This document shows positions 23,449 through 35,687 of a stretch of DNA of 64,000 nucleotides, piece by piece; positions within the stretch are counted from its first letter, which is position 1; every line of letters begins with the position of its first letter. The position numbers and the translations under genes were made by a program. The DNA is taken from positions 62,001-126,000 of the forward strand of contig JAECUM010003637.1 of the NCBI GenBank assembly GCA_016617855.1. Direction: 5' to 3'. The notes beneath the pieces were generated by a model that was not told where the DNA came from, ran no database searches, and saw only the letters and a program-made list of their open reading frames with translations. Source of the stretch: Megalonaias nervosa (lineage: Eukaryota > Mollusca > Bivalvia > Unionida > Unionidae).

Positions 23449-24186
23449 CTTTCATCTAGCATTCTAAATGGAATTACATCAAGATATTATTCAGATAAAA
23501 AGAACAGTTAAGTTGATAAATATATCATGTGCATTAAGTTGTGTCCACATTCCTCATTTATAGGATTGAGATGCATCCTAGAGCTGAAAACTACAAACCA
23601 ATAAACATTTCTCAGTTGTTTTGATGTGGGTATGCAAATAGGTGAACCAGATTTCGGCACAAAAAGAACCTTAAGAAAATCTACACATGCCTAGATTTAC
23701 AAAACTCATTATTTCACATGACCTTTGACTTCATCATCCTGGTCAAATAGCAAATGATAACATATTTGAATCAGAAGTAGGATATTGTAGAGTCATGTAA
23801 AATAATAAAATTGCTACAGCTGAAATCAAGTATGAAATATATTACAATTAATTACAAGTAGAAAAGACAGAATCCTCAAATATATGGCATATAAGGTTCA
23901 GACATGTTTTGGTACTTGACATTTAAGATACTACGTACCATATATTCTCACTTATAAGATGAGACCAAATGTAAACTGCACAGTTTCAGATCTGTCACAT
24001 CATGTGCCAGCAGGTCTTGGTCTGTGCAGTTTGCAAGAAGTAATCAGTAGAACAAATTGCATAGGCCCTGATCTTTCTTTGTGCATTATGCTATGTCACA
24101 CCAGGATCTTTATTGCTTGCAGATTGACTTGACTTATAAGTGAGTGGTTACAGTACCTTGATTCTTTTTAATCATGGTGGATTTTG
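23448..24186. other. No gene seen
   Basis: No coding signal. The far end (24187-24197) is the left target duplication of the SINE. Confidence 0.4.
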
Positions 24187-24197
24187 CATCTGTATTG

Positions 24198-24490
24198 GAC
24201 CGCTTCCGTGGCCTAGTGGTTAGAGCATCTGCCTCAGATGCGGCAGATCGTAGGTTGGAATCCTGGCCAAGTCATATCAAAGACTTATAAAAATGATACT
24301 AGCAGCTGCCTTGTTTGATGCTCAGCTTTAAGACGTTAGTATTAGAACTTGTTGGCCTGGTGTCAGCATAATGTGACTGGGTGGGACATGATGCTACATG
24401 TATGCGGCAACATATCCCAGTGCTAACATCCCTATAAACGGTCCCATGGTAGTAATATGGCTGAAAATTTTTAAAGTTACCTTAAAATCC

Positions 24491-24540
<50 letters not shown>

Positions 24541-24545
24541 CTCAC
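24198..24545 (+). mobile_element. SINE family B, plus-strand copy with 11-bp TSD
   Basis: Head GTGGCCTAGTGGTTAGAGCA (box A), then GGTTGGAATCC (box B). The body with GACTGGGTGGGACATGATGC matches the copy at 10838-11164. The tail is GTTACCTTAAAATCCAAA followed by (CA)n. The flanking CATCTGTATTG is exactly repeated at 24187-24197 and 24546-24556. It inserted into the minus-strand frame described next. Confidence 0.92.
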
Positions 24546-24555
24546 CATCTGTATT

Positions 24556-25006
24556 GTTTCCATATCCATACAACAAGTGCTAGAATCAGCTGTTATTGTA
24601 CTAGTTACTGATAATCCAAATGCGTCAATATCCTCTTTCTTGGTCATGTTATCGTCTTGCAAAGTGCCATATTCATCTGCCACTGATGTATCTAAAGCAT
24701 CATGATGATTTGACAGATTTCGCAAAGAACTTCCCAATTTATCAATATATGATGTCCCCAAAACATTAATACCTATGTAGATATCATCCTGCCACACTAA
24801 ATATTGTTCATTAATGATGTTTCTAAAGCATTATTACTCTCAGTTTCATAACTGTTATCAATGGAATTGCCTAATTCATTAATGTCAAAGTCTTTCTCAC
24901 TGACCATTTCAGTGTTACTTGACAATATATTTGATGATTTAATTATCAAAGTCTTTCTCACTGGCCATTTCAGTGTTACATGGCAATACATTTTATGATT
25001 TACTTA
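24556..25006 (-). CDS. Acidic Ser/Thr/Asp-rich reading frame, possible exon, interrupted by SINE
   Basis: Two minus-strand frames meet at 24797 (24991-24797, 64 codons; 24797-24477, 106 codons) and would join with one frameshift. Composition is unlike random AT-rich DNA: rich in D, E, S, T and N, with segments SEKDFDINELGNSIDNSYET, SLRNLSNHHDALDTSVADEY and KKEDIDAFGLSVTSTIT. A 63-bp (21-codon) tandem duplication lies at its start (about 24882-25006) and keeps the frame length. The downstream end runs into the SINE tail (VCVCVC), so only residues up to about METIQM belong to it. Without the SINE the frame would stop a few codons later. Could be a low-complexity exon or an old pseudogene; no domain recognised. 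Confidence 0.35.
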
Positions 25007-25009
25007 AAG

Positions 25010-26410
25010 CAGATTATAAATAATACTTATAGTATTTAATAGCCATCTGTTTACTTTTGCTCTTAGATATAAGCACTTATAAGGCAAAGCATTCTCACTA
25101 CATGAACCACTTCTAGTATAGCTAATATATGCCTGGATTTTCTCCAGACATGACATTGTCGACATTAATTCTACAACTAGGCAGTAATTGGAATCACACT
25201 CACACAACAGTTGTTGACATTAAGTTTGATACTCTCAGACATCAGCTTTCAGACAGGTTAGTTTTATAATTTAGTCCAACAAAATACTCCCCCCCCCCCC
25301 AATGTTTTCCCATGTCAGGGAAAATCACTGCTCTGCCACTTTCTGTAAATGCTATCAACAGCTGTCAACTTTGATCTTTTCACACAAGAGATTCTTCCCT
25401 CTACTGGAAGCAATTATGAAATGAAATATGGTTACCAAACCTGAATTTTTCTTTCATGGAAACATGCCTTTTTATTATGCCTTAATTCATTCCTGAAACC
25501 TCTCAATTATATTGCATGGGCTATTAATAAAAGTATATTATTTAAAAGTGGTATACTTATTAAAAAGTATGCAGACAGTGTTGGACTTGCATTCTTTGCT
25601 ACAGAAAAATGATTACAAAATATGGACAAAAGGTTTGAGTATGTATGTATGTATGGCACATCTGCAGAATCATACCCACCATACAGAATCAAGTTAATTT
25701 GTTAGTATTATGTTTAAGGTACAAGTTCCTAATAAGCAAATAATCAAACTTCCACATAAAAGGAAGACATGTGGTCCTATTAGATAAAAATGAAAAATAA
25801 ATGTGCACAAAAAGACTGAAAAGTATAAATAAAAAAAGATAGATTATCAATAAATAAAACGATGAATGGTACAAAAAGAGAGATTCCTTATAATGCATGG
25901 AATTTAATGTTGAAGAATTATATTATGATCTTAGAAGACAGCTAGAATCAGGTTATATAAACAACGAACATAACAGCAAATTCAGAAATTACTCCGCCAC
26001 CAAAATACACCTTGGTGAGACTGAAAGTTCACGGTAATGAATTCTGACTATGATCCATGAAACACAACTGTAAGGGTACTGGGGAGACTGAATTTCATTG
26101 CCCCATCTCAAAGGCATTAAAGGAAAGGTACATAAAAAACGTCAAGTATCTGATCAATGGCATTGACCTCAAAAGATAAAAACTTGGCCGATACATGAGA
26201 GCCATCAGACAAAGAAATATAACTGTAACAGGGTTGATCCCTGTTCATTGAATAGCTTTTATGATTTAAAGTAAACAACTAAAGAAACTTATAATACTGA
26301 ACTTTGATGCTTACCTTCACGATAAAACCCAAATATGTAATGCGTCTTACCTTGTTATTACAATATATAATGGCAAACTTCATCCATTTATCTTAAACAG
26401 CCCTAAAGTA

Positions 26411-26411
<1 letters not shown>
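25010..26411. other. No gene seen
   Basis: C-run at 25289-25300. Open frames here are short and without motifs. Confidence 0.4.

Positions 26412-26449
<38 letters not shown>
26412..26449. repeat. (CT)n microsatellite
   Basis: About 38 bases of CT. Confidence 0.97.
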
Positions 26450-26452
<3 letters not shown>

Positions 26453-27479
26453 AATGTTCAGCAATCCTTTTCAGCATACAAATATAATACTTAATTGAAA
26501 TTGTAGTTATTAATATGTTGTAAGTATACCCTAATAATGTATTATAAAAGAAACAAATCTCATGGAGAGTGGATTACAACGTTACTGATTAAATAACAGT
26601 TAACTTGTTTTACATTTTACATCTATTTTCCATTTCTCCAATATGTCATATCGCATAATTACCTAATGATTCAATGTGTCATATGTTATTCACAAATGCT
26701 TACTAAATAGCAAAATAACTTAGCTCGTCCAAGGTAAAATAGTATTCAAAATGTTCTAAATTATGAAATACAATTTTTCTAATGTCTTTCAAACATAGCA
26801 CAAAAGCGGAAATAAAATTCTTTCATCCTCTACTTTGTTAACACAAAATCATCCCTTGGGATAATAGGTATTTGATAATGGTAAGTTTGAATTTGTACCA
26901 TAGGTACAAATACCTGGAACAATAGTTGTGAAATTTGAAATTGTACAGTTCAGTTGTTTGGGGTTTTTCGATTTTAAAAACAGTACATTGTGCCTGGAAT
27001 ATTTGGGCCTTGATACTTATTATTTGATTAGGAGAAAGAATGGCCAAAATTATCTTTGGAGTTAGTGAACAGTTGAAATTGGAATACATAAACAACAAAT
27101 ATTTTATGTATATTTCATTGTCATTGTTTGTTGACTTTTCTCCATGATTATATGTTATGTATATCTTCACTATGTGATCGACCTTGCCCAATAGATGAGT
27201 TTAAGGGCCTATCTGACAAATGACATTTATTTTGTAAACAGCATAATACATATCTATTTCTCTATGATTAGAGATTAAAAATTCAGATAATCATTGATGG
27301 AGGTAAACACGTTTACTTGTATCTGAGTAGAGGATAATTAGTTTTTCGCTTGGAAATTCATGCTCATGTTGAAACTTAAAATGCTATAGAAAGGAAGTCT
27401 ACCCAAATCCTGGTTCTGTTATTGTGTCATAGCTTTTCATATTAATGCTGTTTACATCAGCATTTCAGTCTTATTGTTG
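26450..27479. other. No gene seen
   Basis: The minus-strand 117-codon frame at 27191-26838 lacks any recognisable motif and is in AT-rich DNA where such frames arise by chance. Confidence 0.35.
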
Positions 27480-27906
27480 TACTCAGTTTTTAATTTCGGA
27501 GGATTTATTTCTTTAAATTATTCACTGGAATTACAAAACATGTTCAATATTTGAAGACTAAATCACTATTTTTGTGATTATTGTGAATTCATTCCAGGAC
27601 ATTTTTTATTATATCATTATGATACATCACGATTGTTGGCACATTAGCACTTTCGAGGCTATTAGCACATCAGCACGTCTTGTATTGTAATTTATTCAGA
27701 TCACAATGGAATTCATTTGGAACTCGATCCATTTGGACTCGTGATAAAACTTTTAGGATTATTTGGGATCTAATTCACAATGCTGTATGTTCTTTCTAAA
27801 TTTTCACTTTGTATTCAAGAGAAATAAATTACTTGCTGAATTTTACCAACCTATGTCGGTTTGTGCTTTTTTCTGTTACTAAGTTTAAGACCATAGAGTA
27901 GTAACA
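27480..27906 (+). mobile_element. Diverged 3' portion of an LTR related to the solo LTRs
   Basis: Shares landmarks in the same order with the LTRs at 36 and 50 kb: a GGATCTAATTCACAA-type word, a TTCTAAATTTTCAC-type word, AGAAATAAATTA and a TAACA end. The AATAAA at 27823 lies 83 bases before the end, against 82 and 83 in the other two. I could not find the 5' end, so it is probably truncated or too diverged. Confidence 0.45.
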
Positions 27907-28909
27907 ACGTAAACAGTAAATTTAAGAATCCCTGCCTGAATTAGACGCTTCCAAGCTGGCCTGTTTATGACAATATCTTTGATTCTGTAGTTAAGTTCAG
28001 GTGAGGACATACATCTGAAACTTTATTTTTGATCCTAGTAGAATTTGATTTGCAGTCAGTTAAGAAAGTGATTCAAGAAAATAATAAAAACATAAAGTTG
28101 TGTGACAGGCCACTAGATTTTAGAGTTCAGATTCCAGCAACGCAATCATCCCTTACCACCTTCCTTCAAATCAATTGTAACTGATGAAATAAGCCTCTAT
28201 TTAAATTTGAGCAAACTCTAGTGGGTGTTCTGAAAAACTGATCTACCGGTAGTTTAATTTTAAATTTTATATAAACCAACTCCCGATAGCTAGGATTGGG
28301 TCATAATAATAAACCATTATGCAGATATATAGACCATCTCCAATGATATCCTAAACTCTGAAGTCTAGAGACTTGCGCAGCGTTGGAGGATTTGTGAAAT
28401 ATTATTAAGAAATGTACTCGTACATGTATCCACATGCAGAATCATATAATCCATACATTTTTTTCAAAATGCTCAGAGGAACTAGTAGTTTTACTTTGTG
28501 GGATTCTTTGGACATTGTTGGACAGCACTAACATTTCAAAGTTTAGACAAAGTTTTGTTTTATTAAATCAGAAAATATTCTTGTTTGTACTCCATTAAGG
28601 AAAATAATAAAATCTCTCTCTCATATTTAATAATATATTTTAAGCCGCATTGGATTTTCACATCCTCCTGCTGGGCAGCCAATAATTTGTTGTGACCATC
28701 AACCTGCCCCCAACTTGCTAGCCAAGTCTGCCTTCCTATTTAGCAAATTAGCATTCTCCATATCTTTATCTATAAACAAACTAATATACTTGCTTCTTTC
28801 CATGGAATTAATGATCTTAATATTATTCTTATGCTTTAAGGATAAAATAGATATTATTAAAGTCTATTAACTATATACACCGTTTTGTTCTTGTTATTGA
28901 TGTTGTTTT
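27907..28909. other. No gene seen
   Basis: AT-rich; no motif in short frames. Confidence 0.4.
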
Positions 28910-28919
28910 GGGTAATAAT

Positions 28920-29170
28920 GCCATTTCACAGGGCGAAGTTAGGCTATTCATGGCGGCCAGTATAACTGGTGGTAGAAGAACTAAGCAAAGCCCCTATAAG
29001 AACCACCGACTCACAGAAACCACTGGTAGCTTTCTCACATACCCACACTGGCCATGCACAAGACTCAAACTCACATGGACAGAGGTGAGATGGAAGTGAT
29101 CGGTATAAGCGAGCGCTTTAGACCACTTACCCACTCAGGGCCCCCTGGGTACAGTTACTGGAACACAACA
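28920..29170 (-). mobile_element. SINE family A, minus-strand copy with 10-bp TSD
   Basis: Reverse complement matches the 4.9-kb copy: GGGGGCCCTGAGTGGGTAAG, GTGGTCTAAAGCGCTCGC, GATCACTTCCATCTCACCTC, GTGGTTCTTATAGGGGC and GTGAAATGGC. Exact flanking GGGTAATAAT at 28910-28919 and 29171-29180. This copy has about 24 more bases at its 5' end than the 4.9-kb copy and lacks the CAA tail. The 63-codon + frame across it is an artefact. Confidence 0.85.
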
Positions 29171-29180
29171 GGGTAATAAT

Positions 29181-29501
29181 AACTCAGTGTATTACTGGAT
29201 ACAAAATAAACAACTTAGAAGTGTCTACATAATAGAGTCCTTGCACATTAATACATTATTAGCTCCCGTTAGCACTCTGCAATAGTAAAGAGAGAAAATA
29301 TTCTATAGCTGCAATTGAGGGGGCAAGCTACTTACAGTTATACTGAATATGAGTTGACATATGGTAAAGCCATCAAGAAAGTAACAATTATTCTAGCAGG
29401 TATGCTACCGTAATATACTTTTACAAGAGAATCACAAAACTGCATACATAAGAAACAATTTTCAATTAAATTTTAAGCTCTAATAAATACATGTGAGAAC
29501 A

Positions 29502-29535
<34 letters not shown>

Positions 29536-31797
29536 GTACCATGACAATTGTGTTAAGGGCAATATTAAAAGAAGAAACTTAATTTTTTTTAGCTCATGCT
29601 TTTGTTGTAAATGTATGTTATACATACAACTTTTGAAAATGTTATTTATGTTAAGGCCATTAATCGATAAGTGTTTCAGGTTCAGTGAGTGTAAGTAATG
29701 AGGTAAATAAATATTAAAATGTACATATTTACTTCATTTGTAATAAAACAAAATGTTTGTGTCATGCCCGGAAAAAATATTGCAAACTTAAAACACACCT
29801 GTTTTGACATTTACAATGGCACATATTGCAATGTCATTTGCCAAAGTCACTGACTTTCTATCATAGATACATAAACGGTAAAAATATGTTTTAGTGATTA
29901 AAGTGGCTCTATGTTTTTTCCGATAAATTGGACTTAAGTTTTAAGTAACTGACTAGCATATTTCCAAGAATACAATGTTTTATCCAACTAATGTACTCCA
30001 TTAATATTTGGCACTTTAACTAAGCTACATTTGAGACTTCGTTAATATTGTCAAGCTATAAAATAGCCATGCATTATTAAAAACTCATGAATGTTCCTTT
30101 AATCCTCACAAACAGTAATGCACAATGTCCAATGAAAATGCACATATTGTAGACAAGAACACAAGTATATGCAGTGAAAAATACACAACTTATAAATTAA
30201 ACATTACATATCTTACATCTAGTTACTATGATAAGCTAACTGACTGCAAATGAAGCTTTTTTCAATATCAGATAATAACGACCTGAAGCATGAGTCCACA
30301 GTGACTTAAGATTTGACTGTTTGGGAAATTTATAAAATCCACAAGTGTTATTAATTATATTCTTCGGTGGTTTCACCCGTACACTGCACAATGATAGTGC
30401 CCACCCATTTTATTCAACCTGAAAAGAATATAATTCCATAGTTTTGACTTGACCTGTTTACCGATGTGTGTAGTAAAAGCGACTTGACTGCCCCCGCAAT
30501 TGCTTGTCTCACAAAAGCTGATACATTAACATAGGATCAAAATAATTGTTAGAGAACTTTATTGCACACATATAAACAGACAGTTTAAAGCCAGGAAGGT
30601 AACAAATGTATTCAAGAACACATTATGTGAAAATGATTTTAAAATAATTTAAAAATTAAACATTTTTGGGATTAATCTTGCTAAAAAATTTTCTTTCAAA
30701 AAGTATTATTTTCGAAAGATAAATAAATGTGTAAATGAAATGGAACAAAATTCTGTTATGCTGTTATGGGGGGGGGTCATATGCGTCAGTGTTCTGATTG
30801 TTTGCTCGCGTATATCTGTGACTCGCTATATAAATCGCAGCACGAAGTAAACGCTCAATAAACATATGTTAGTCAATATAAGTGAGCACTTCCAACTCGA
30901 GTTTGGTTTTTGACAACAGTGCATCCCAAGAAGCGTCAACGAAAGTTTTCACAAATATATGCGAACAACAACACATCGGTGCGCAAATACATATTGTGAT
31001 AGTCGCCAATATGTTAAATTCAAATGCCGACCAGAATTTGCGGGTTCATTATCTTTTTTAAGATACCTACATGTGACAGCGATGAACATCTTGCTTTAAT
31101 CAGTGTCAACTGAGTTTCTGCAAATTTATCCCAGTCGTTTATGTACTTGTTTGGATACACTCCTTTTCTCGTTAATGGGGTAGTGTTGGTGGCACAGTAT
31201 CTAGGGGTTAATTTGAAGTTTTCCACCGCTAAATTGCATTAACTTGTCCAGATTCAAATTTGGAAACTGTGACTAAATCAATAAACCGTAACTGACCCCG
31301 CCAGAAAGTCACGTATTCTTCCATGTTGTTTGGAATAATACTTATTGGTGATTTTGACGCTGTGGCTACTGTTTGCATTATTAAATGACCATCACAGCCA
31401 AGCAAGTTATGAATCGCTACAGGAATGTTTTATTTGTTTGGATAAATTCGTAATTGCAGATTACATGAGCTGTGTGAGGCTCATGTATACGCAACAGTGA
31501 TGTGGCAATGGTCACGAAATTTGCAACCGGCACTTGCAGTCACTGTGGAAGTAAAATCTCCTTTCTCCATCCAGCAATGAATGGCTGCGAAACTCAAACA
31601 CGTTATTGTTAGTCATAATCATGTATGCTGGTGAATATAACTGTTGTTGAATACATTTTGTTATAACCTAGAGCGATTCAAGAAAAACATAAAATGAATC
31701 GTGGTCACGATGCAAAGTTCGTGGTTCAGTTTGACGGTAACACCCAACCACTGTATAACAAACCCGAATGAGACATTTTCATCAACTTGTGCAATTT
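29181..31797. other. No gene seen; small simple repeats
   Basis: CT/AT repeat at about 29502-29535, a short hairpin around 29612-29632 (GTATGT/ACATAC), and a G-run near 30770. No coding signal. The 68-codon minus frame at 31226-31020 has no motif. Confidence 0.4.
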
Positions 31798-32052
31798 TAC
31801 GTCCGGATCAACCCAGAATACACTTGAATGCCGTGATCAGCCTAGCACAGATTTTACTTGAGCTGGGATCAGCCTAGCACCAATTCTACTTGATCTGGGA
31901 TCAGCCCAGAATACACTGTAATGCTGGGATCAGCCTAGCACCGATTGAAAATCAGTGTTTTACATTGAGCTGGGATCGGCCTAGCACCAATTCTACTTGA
32001 GCTGGGATCATCCCAGAATACACAGTAATCCTGGGATCAGCCTAGCACTGAT
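31798..32052. repeat. Minisatellite built on CTGGGATCAGCCTAGCACC
   Basis: About eight units of 30-36 bases. The core GGGATCAGCCTAGCACCRATT alternates with a variant GGGATCAGCCCAGAATACAC and with spacers CTACTTGAG and GTAATG. CTGGGATCAGCCCAG is a near-palindrome. The alternation gives a higher-order period of about 70-110 bases. Confidence 0.85.
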
Positions 32053-33457
32053 TGGGAATCATTCGTTTACATTTAGATTCTAGTCCATGAGTAACCCCCA
32101 CAGAGAGAGCAAAATATTTTTAAAATATTTAAATTAAGTATTGATTTTATTTTAGTTATGAGTTTGATGTTGTAGAATATTAGCAATAATGAATGGTGGC
32201 ATGTTTGAGAGAAAGGGAGAGAGTGAGTGAGAGAGAGATGAATGCATATACTCATGTATCCTATATTTCTTACAATGCATGTATTAAATCATTTCTCGTA
32301 CAATTCAGTATTATTTTGTTGTGCATAAAATGATAATTTATTAAATTTTAGTTTATGCACAACTTGAGGATCTTGAGTTATTGTAGGTACACATTGCCAG
32401 TGTTGCAATGGGGTTTGTCTGATAATGACCATTGAGGGAGGAACTGCCAATGGTGGTGTGGTAAGATGATGTAATGTCAAATTATAAGGCTTAGTCAGTG
32501 GCTAACACTTGGATAGGGGTGTTGTACATGTACCTTCAAACTGAGAGGCAGACCTGGGAGTTATGCAAGAGACTGTTATTAGCCTCTTGCTGTATTCATG
32601 GGGCTTGTTGAAAGGGGGGGGGTGTGCATGAGCGGAACCATTCCCATTGGTTGGCATTGGCAGCAGAATTCAAAGAGCCAACCAAATTAGATAATCTTAC
32701 GTAACATTGCATGATCATATAGAGTACCGTGTTCCGCAAAAATGGTATAGGTGTATGACCAGAGACGTACAAGACAGAGAAGGATAACATGGACCATGAT
32801 ATTGGGTTGCATAACAATTCCTGATAGAGAGGATTATACTTATATATGAAGCCATATCAAGGATCTTAACAGTCTTATTAGAGATGTGATACATATTTGT
32901 TGTTGTTGGTTTTACATTTGACCCGATGTTCAAGAATTTAAACAAAAATAACTCTTACACCCTATACCGCATCTGTACTAGTGTGTGCGACAAAATTACT
33001 CAAGTTGCACAACAAAGAATTCATGTGACAATCAGTCAGAACAGAACTAATGAGAACAATTATGCAAAACATAATGAATGTGGCAATCATGAAAAGACGT
33101 AATTGTGTAATTCGCAAATATATATATTGAATGTTGCTGATTTTAAGAATTGCATCGTACGACTTAAATAACAATATTTGAAATCCTTTACGTTTTCTTC
33201 CATGTGTGGATGTGTTTTGGCTTGTTGTCTGTGGGTAAGATTTAACACCAATGGTTGTCTTTGTTGTTCTTTTTTCACTTCATTTAATGTGCAAAGTATC
33301 ATGAGTTACCAAATTGTGAATTTTCTAGATATCTTCTTGTTGCGTCCATCCATACCCAAAAAAACATGAAGCTACATTCGCTCTTTTACATTGTCCACCT
33401 TAAAGCAAATATTGAATCCCTTTATAAGCTAAAATGGTTATAAATTTCTAATTTCAG
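32053..33457. other. No gene seen
   Basis: GA-rich tract near 32207-32241. Several overlapping minus-strand frames at 32.6-33.3 kb share no motif and overlap each other in different registers. Confidence 0.4.
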
Positions 33458-33521
33458 ATTTGAAACTGGTATATCGGTCACATGGACTCATTATACTTTG
33501 AGTCAATTGGTCCAGACGTTG
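33458..33521 (+). pseudogene. Exon-like block related to the 52.0-kb exon
   Basis: Flanked by TAATTTCAG and GTAAGT. Its last 39 nt read MDSLYFESIGPDVG, matching NGSLYVDSDVSDIG of the candidate exon at 52011-52076 in frame and with the same phase-1 donor. The block is 64 nt rather than 66 and its 5' part has a stop in that frame, so it may be a dead copy. Confidence 0.35.
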
Positions 33522-34519
33522 GTAAGTATGTCTGAATTATTCATTGTAATTCCAAAGTGATCAGTGACTTTGAACTAAATATTATTTTGGTATTGTTGCT
33601 TTACTTATTTGTGTCACCGATTCATAATGACATGTTGTGCCGCGTAGATCATGTTATCCAAGGCATTGATTACATTCAAGTGTCATTGAATGGCTTATAT
33701 TTTTGTCCATTGGCATATGGTGGTATCTGACTCTCGGGGATAAAATATAGGCTATTTTATAGACTTTGAGAGTGTCCTTGCAGAACAAACAGTATTTGTG
33801 TGTCCCTATAATGCAAAGTGTTATATTAGGCCTTTGTAAATTAGCAGGCCTGTTTATTGCAGGATTACGAAATTCCCTTAGAAGCCTGAATAATATATCT
33901 TCCAAACTGGTGATAGTCCAAATTAGCACGGATTATCGGAAGGTTTGTGTATCTGAGCTTGATTTATGCTTCATAAGCCGTGGAAATTTCTTAGGAGGAT
34001 ATCTCCCAGTGGTTGTGCTGCTCCACGTCTGCAGCGTTGTAGATCAGTTAATATACCTTATCGAAGTTGGGTGCGGACGCCACACTTATATTGTTGTCAA
34101 AGTACAGTATCTTTCCAATTGATCTGCTCATTACTGAATTCACCTTCGCTGGTAATGTATTCATTGCATTCACTATCGTCGACATAAGGCTCGGTTGACA
34201 TCAGCGACTTTTTTTGCGCAATGTCATCCAATGACATTTATCACTACTTCTTTTATGTTTCACCGAGTTTAAGTCATTCCTATCCTTGATTTGATTATCG
34301 AAAGGCTATCACTCTTATATGTTACTTATATTAAGAGCATAGACTCGTAACACTTGCCAGAACACATCGACCTGACAAGCATTGGTTAATACGAAGGTTT
34401 GATCAAAAGTCTTACGTACCACTAATTTGTACCATCCAGTTTTACTTTACTATTGTATAGGTAAACTGATGTTTCCTTTGTGACCTAGCTGTGCTGAGAC
34501 CAGTAGCCACGACCACCCT
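33522..34519. other. No clear gene; possible decayed 5' part of the Polinton
   Basis: Open frames of 73-118 codons occur on both strands (for example + 33766-34122, - 33929-33654). They overlap each other and show no family motif. The stretch directly precedes the ATPase remnant and may hold its lost N-terminal half. Confidence 0.3.
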
Positions 34520-35060
34520 TTGTATCACACCAAGGAAGAACGCGCTTTGACAGTTACGGCACTGAGCGTGGAATTGTCTCGCGCTCTAGAACTAGGATAT
34601 TGTGGTTTTAGAAAGAGTAGAAATCGGCTTAAAGACTTCTTCAAGAAGATCAAGGGGAATTCGTCGTCTTTGTGGAAGGCATTCTTCGCGAAAACGTCGG
34701 GATCGTATCTGACACAGGCCAAACACATCATTGACATGCAAAGTGAAGGCGAAGAAGAAATAATACTTTGGTTGTCACGCAAAGGGCATTTTCGCAATGC
34801 CAGCATCATTTATATTTCCCAAAATTTGTTTCAATAAAGTATAGCCCATCATACCTTCAGTCTCAAAGCTCATTGTGTGGTCTCGTTTAAACCCCGAGAT
34901 AAATCTCGAATATAAATATTAGGAACTCCATAGCTGACGTATGCGTATGACGATGCAACTCAAACACCTCACGACTATTTAGTTGTTGATTTAAAATCCA
35001 CCAAAGCTGATTATTTGAGATTTCGTAGTCATCCATTTCACGACTGGTGCCCTCCATTTA
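34520..35060 (+). pseudogene. Adintovirus/Polinton-like packaging ATPase, C-terminal half, broken
   Basis: Packaging ATPase of a lineage different from the one at 1 and 12.5 kb. A Walker B-like IIDMQSEGEEE (second acidic residue degraded) is followed by RKGHFRNASIIYISQNLFQ, which is this family's beta-strand ending in Q-N-L-F. After one stop come SLKAHCVVSFKPRDKSRI and, after two more stops, YAYDDATQTPHDYLVVDLKS and YLRF, the conserved C-terminal strand D-L-K. Walker A is not visible; upstream sequence is too decayed. Several stops; inactive. Confidence 0.7.
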
Positions 35061-35644
35061 CTATAAAAACATCTTACAGCTTGTTCTCTTCCACAGTCCT
35101 CAAAATTACTTCCTTTCAGTCTCATCTTCCAGGTAAACTGATTGGTGCCTTTTACGGCAACAGTTGGAACAAAATCCACAAATGCGTGCAGTGTCTTAGA
35201 AGCCAGTCTCAAAGAAGTCTTACTATGGTGTACGCTGATAGCACGTCAGTTACATCAAGGCATAATTCACATTCTTCTTCAAACCGAATGCACGTTTGGC
35301 CAACACAAGGTGGCCTTGTCGTAACTAGCAGATCGTGGTATCCCAAATGCGTTTCAAGAATAGCATTGGATCCAGGACCAGAGCATACCTCCAGTAGAAC
35401 ACAACCGTACTCACCCAAACTACCTCCCTCGGTGACCGTGTCTCCAGCCTCTTTAACTTTGTCGATTGCTATGATTGCCAAACCCGATTTAGGAGGTGTC
35501 GTTCCCAACTGGATGACAAAATGGAAACATGTTTCTAAAGGAACTTGTTCACTAGCGATACCCTCTTCTTATTCTTTAGCGGCAGCGGAGAAAAGATCAA
35601 AGTCCAAGAGAGATCGAGCATGTGACAACATTTACTGGATGTAA
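35061..35644 (+). pseudogene. Possible small core-type protein of the element, degraded
   Basis: The + frame at 35015-35644 is open for 209 codons and starts within the ATPase C-terminus. Its internal RSLTMVYADSTSVTS segment, and in the next frame an FGQHKVALS, stop, LADRGIP segment (about 35290-35330), resemble a short basic helical protein often found beside this ATPase in animal Polinton-like elements. The evidence is weak and rests on one H-K-x-A-L-x-x-L-A pattern. The remaining frame is Ser/Thr/Pro-rich and ends KRSKSKRDRACDNIYWM. Confidence 0.35.
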
Positions 35645-35687
35645 ACAGAAAACAAAAGTTACGATTTAAGCCATTGCAAACGCCTCA

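Noticed and set aside
24394..24583. VCVCVC and THTHTH frames
   Set aside because: Translation of the SINE's CA tail; not coding.
26838..27191. 117-codon minus frame
   Set aside because: AT-rich, no motif, no repeat or splice support; within chance for this composition.
32596..33302. Chain of minus frames suggesting a gene
   Set aside because: Frames overlap in different registers and share no motif or splice logic.
34525..34809. 94-codon minus frame
   Set aside because: Antisense to the packaging ATPase; no motif of its own.
35209..35508. 99-codon minus frame
   Set aside because: Antisense within the Polinton region; composition without domain features and no start context.
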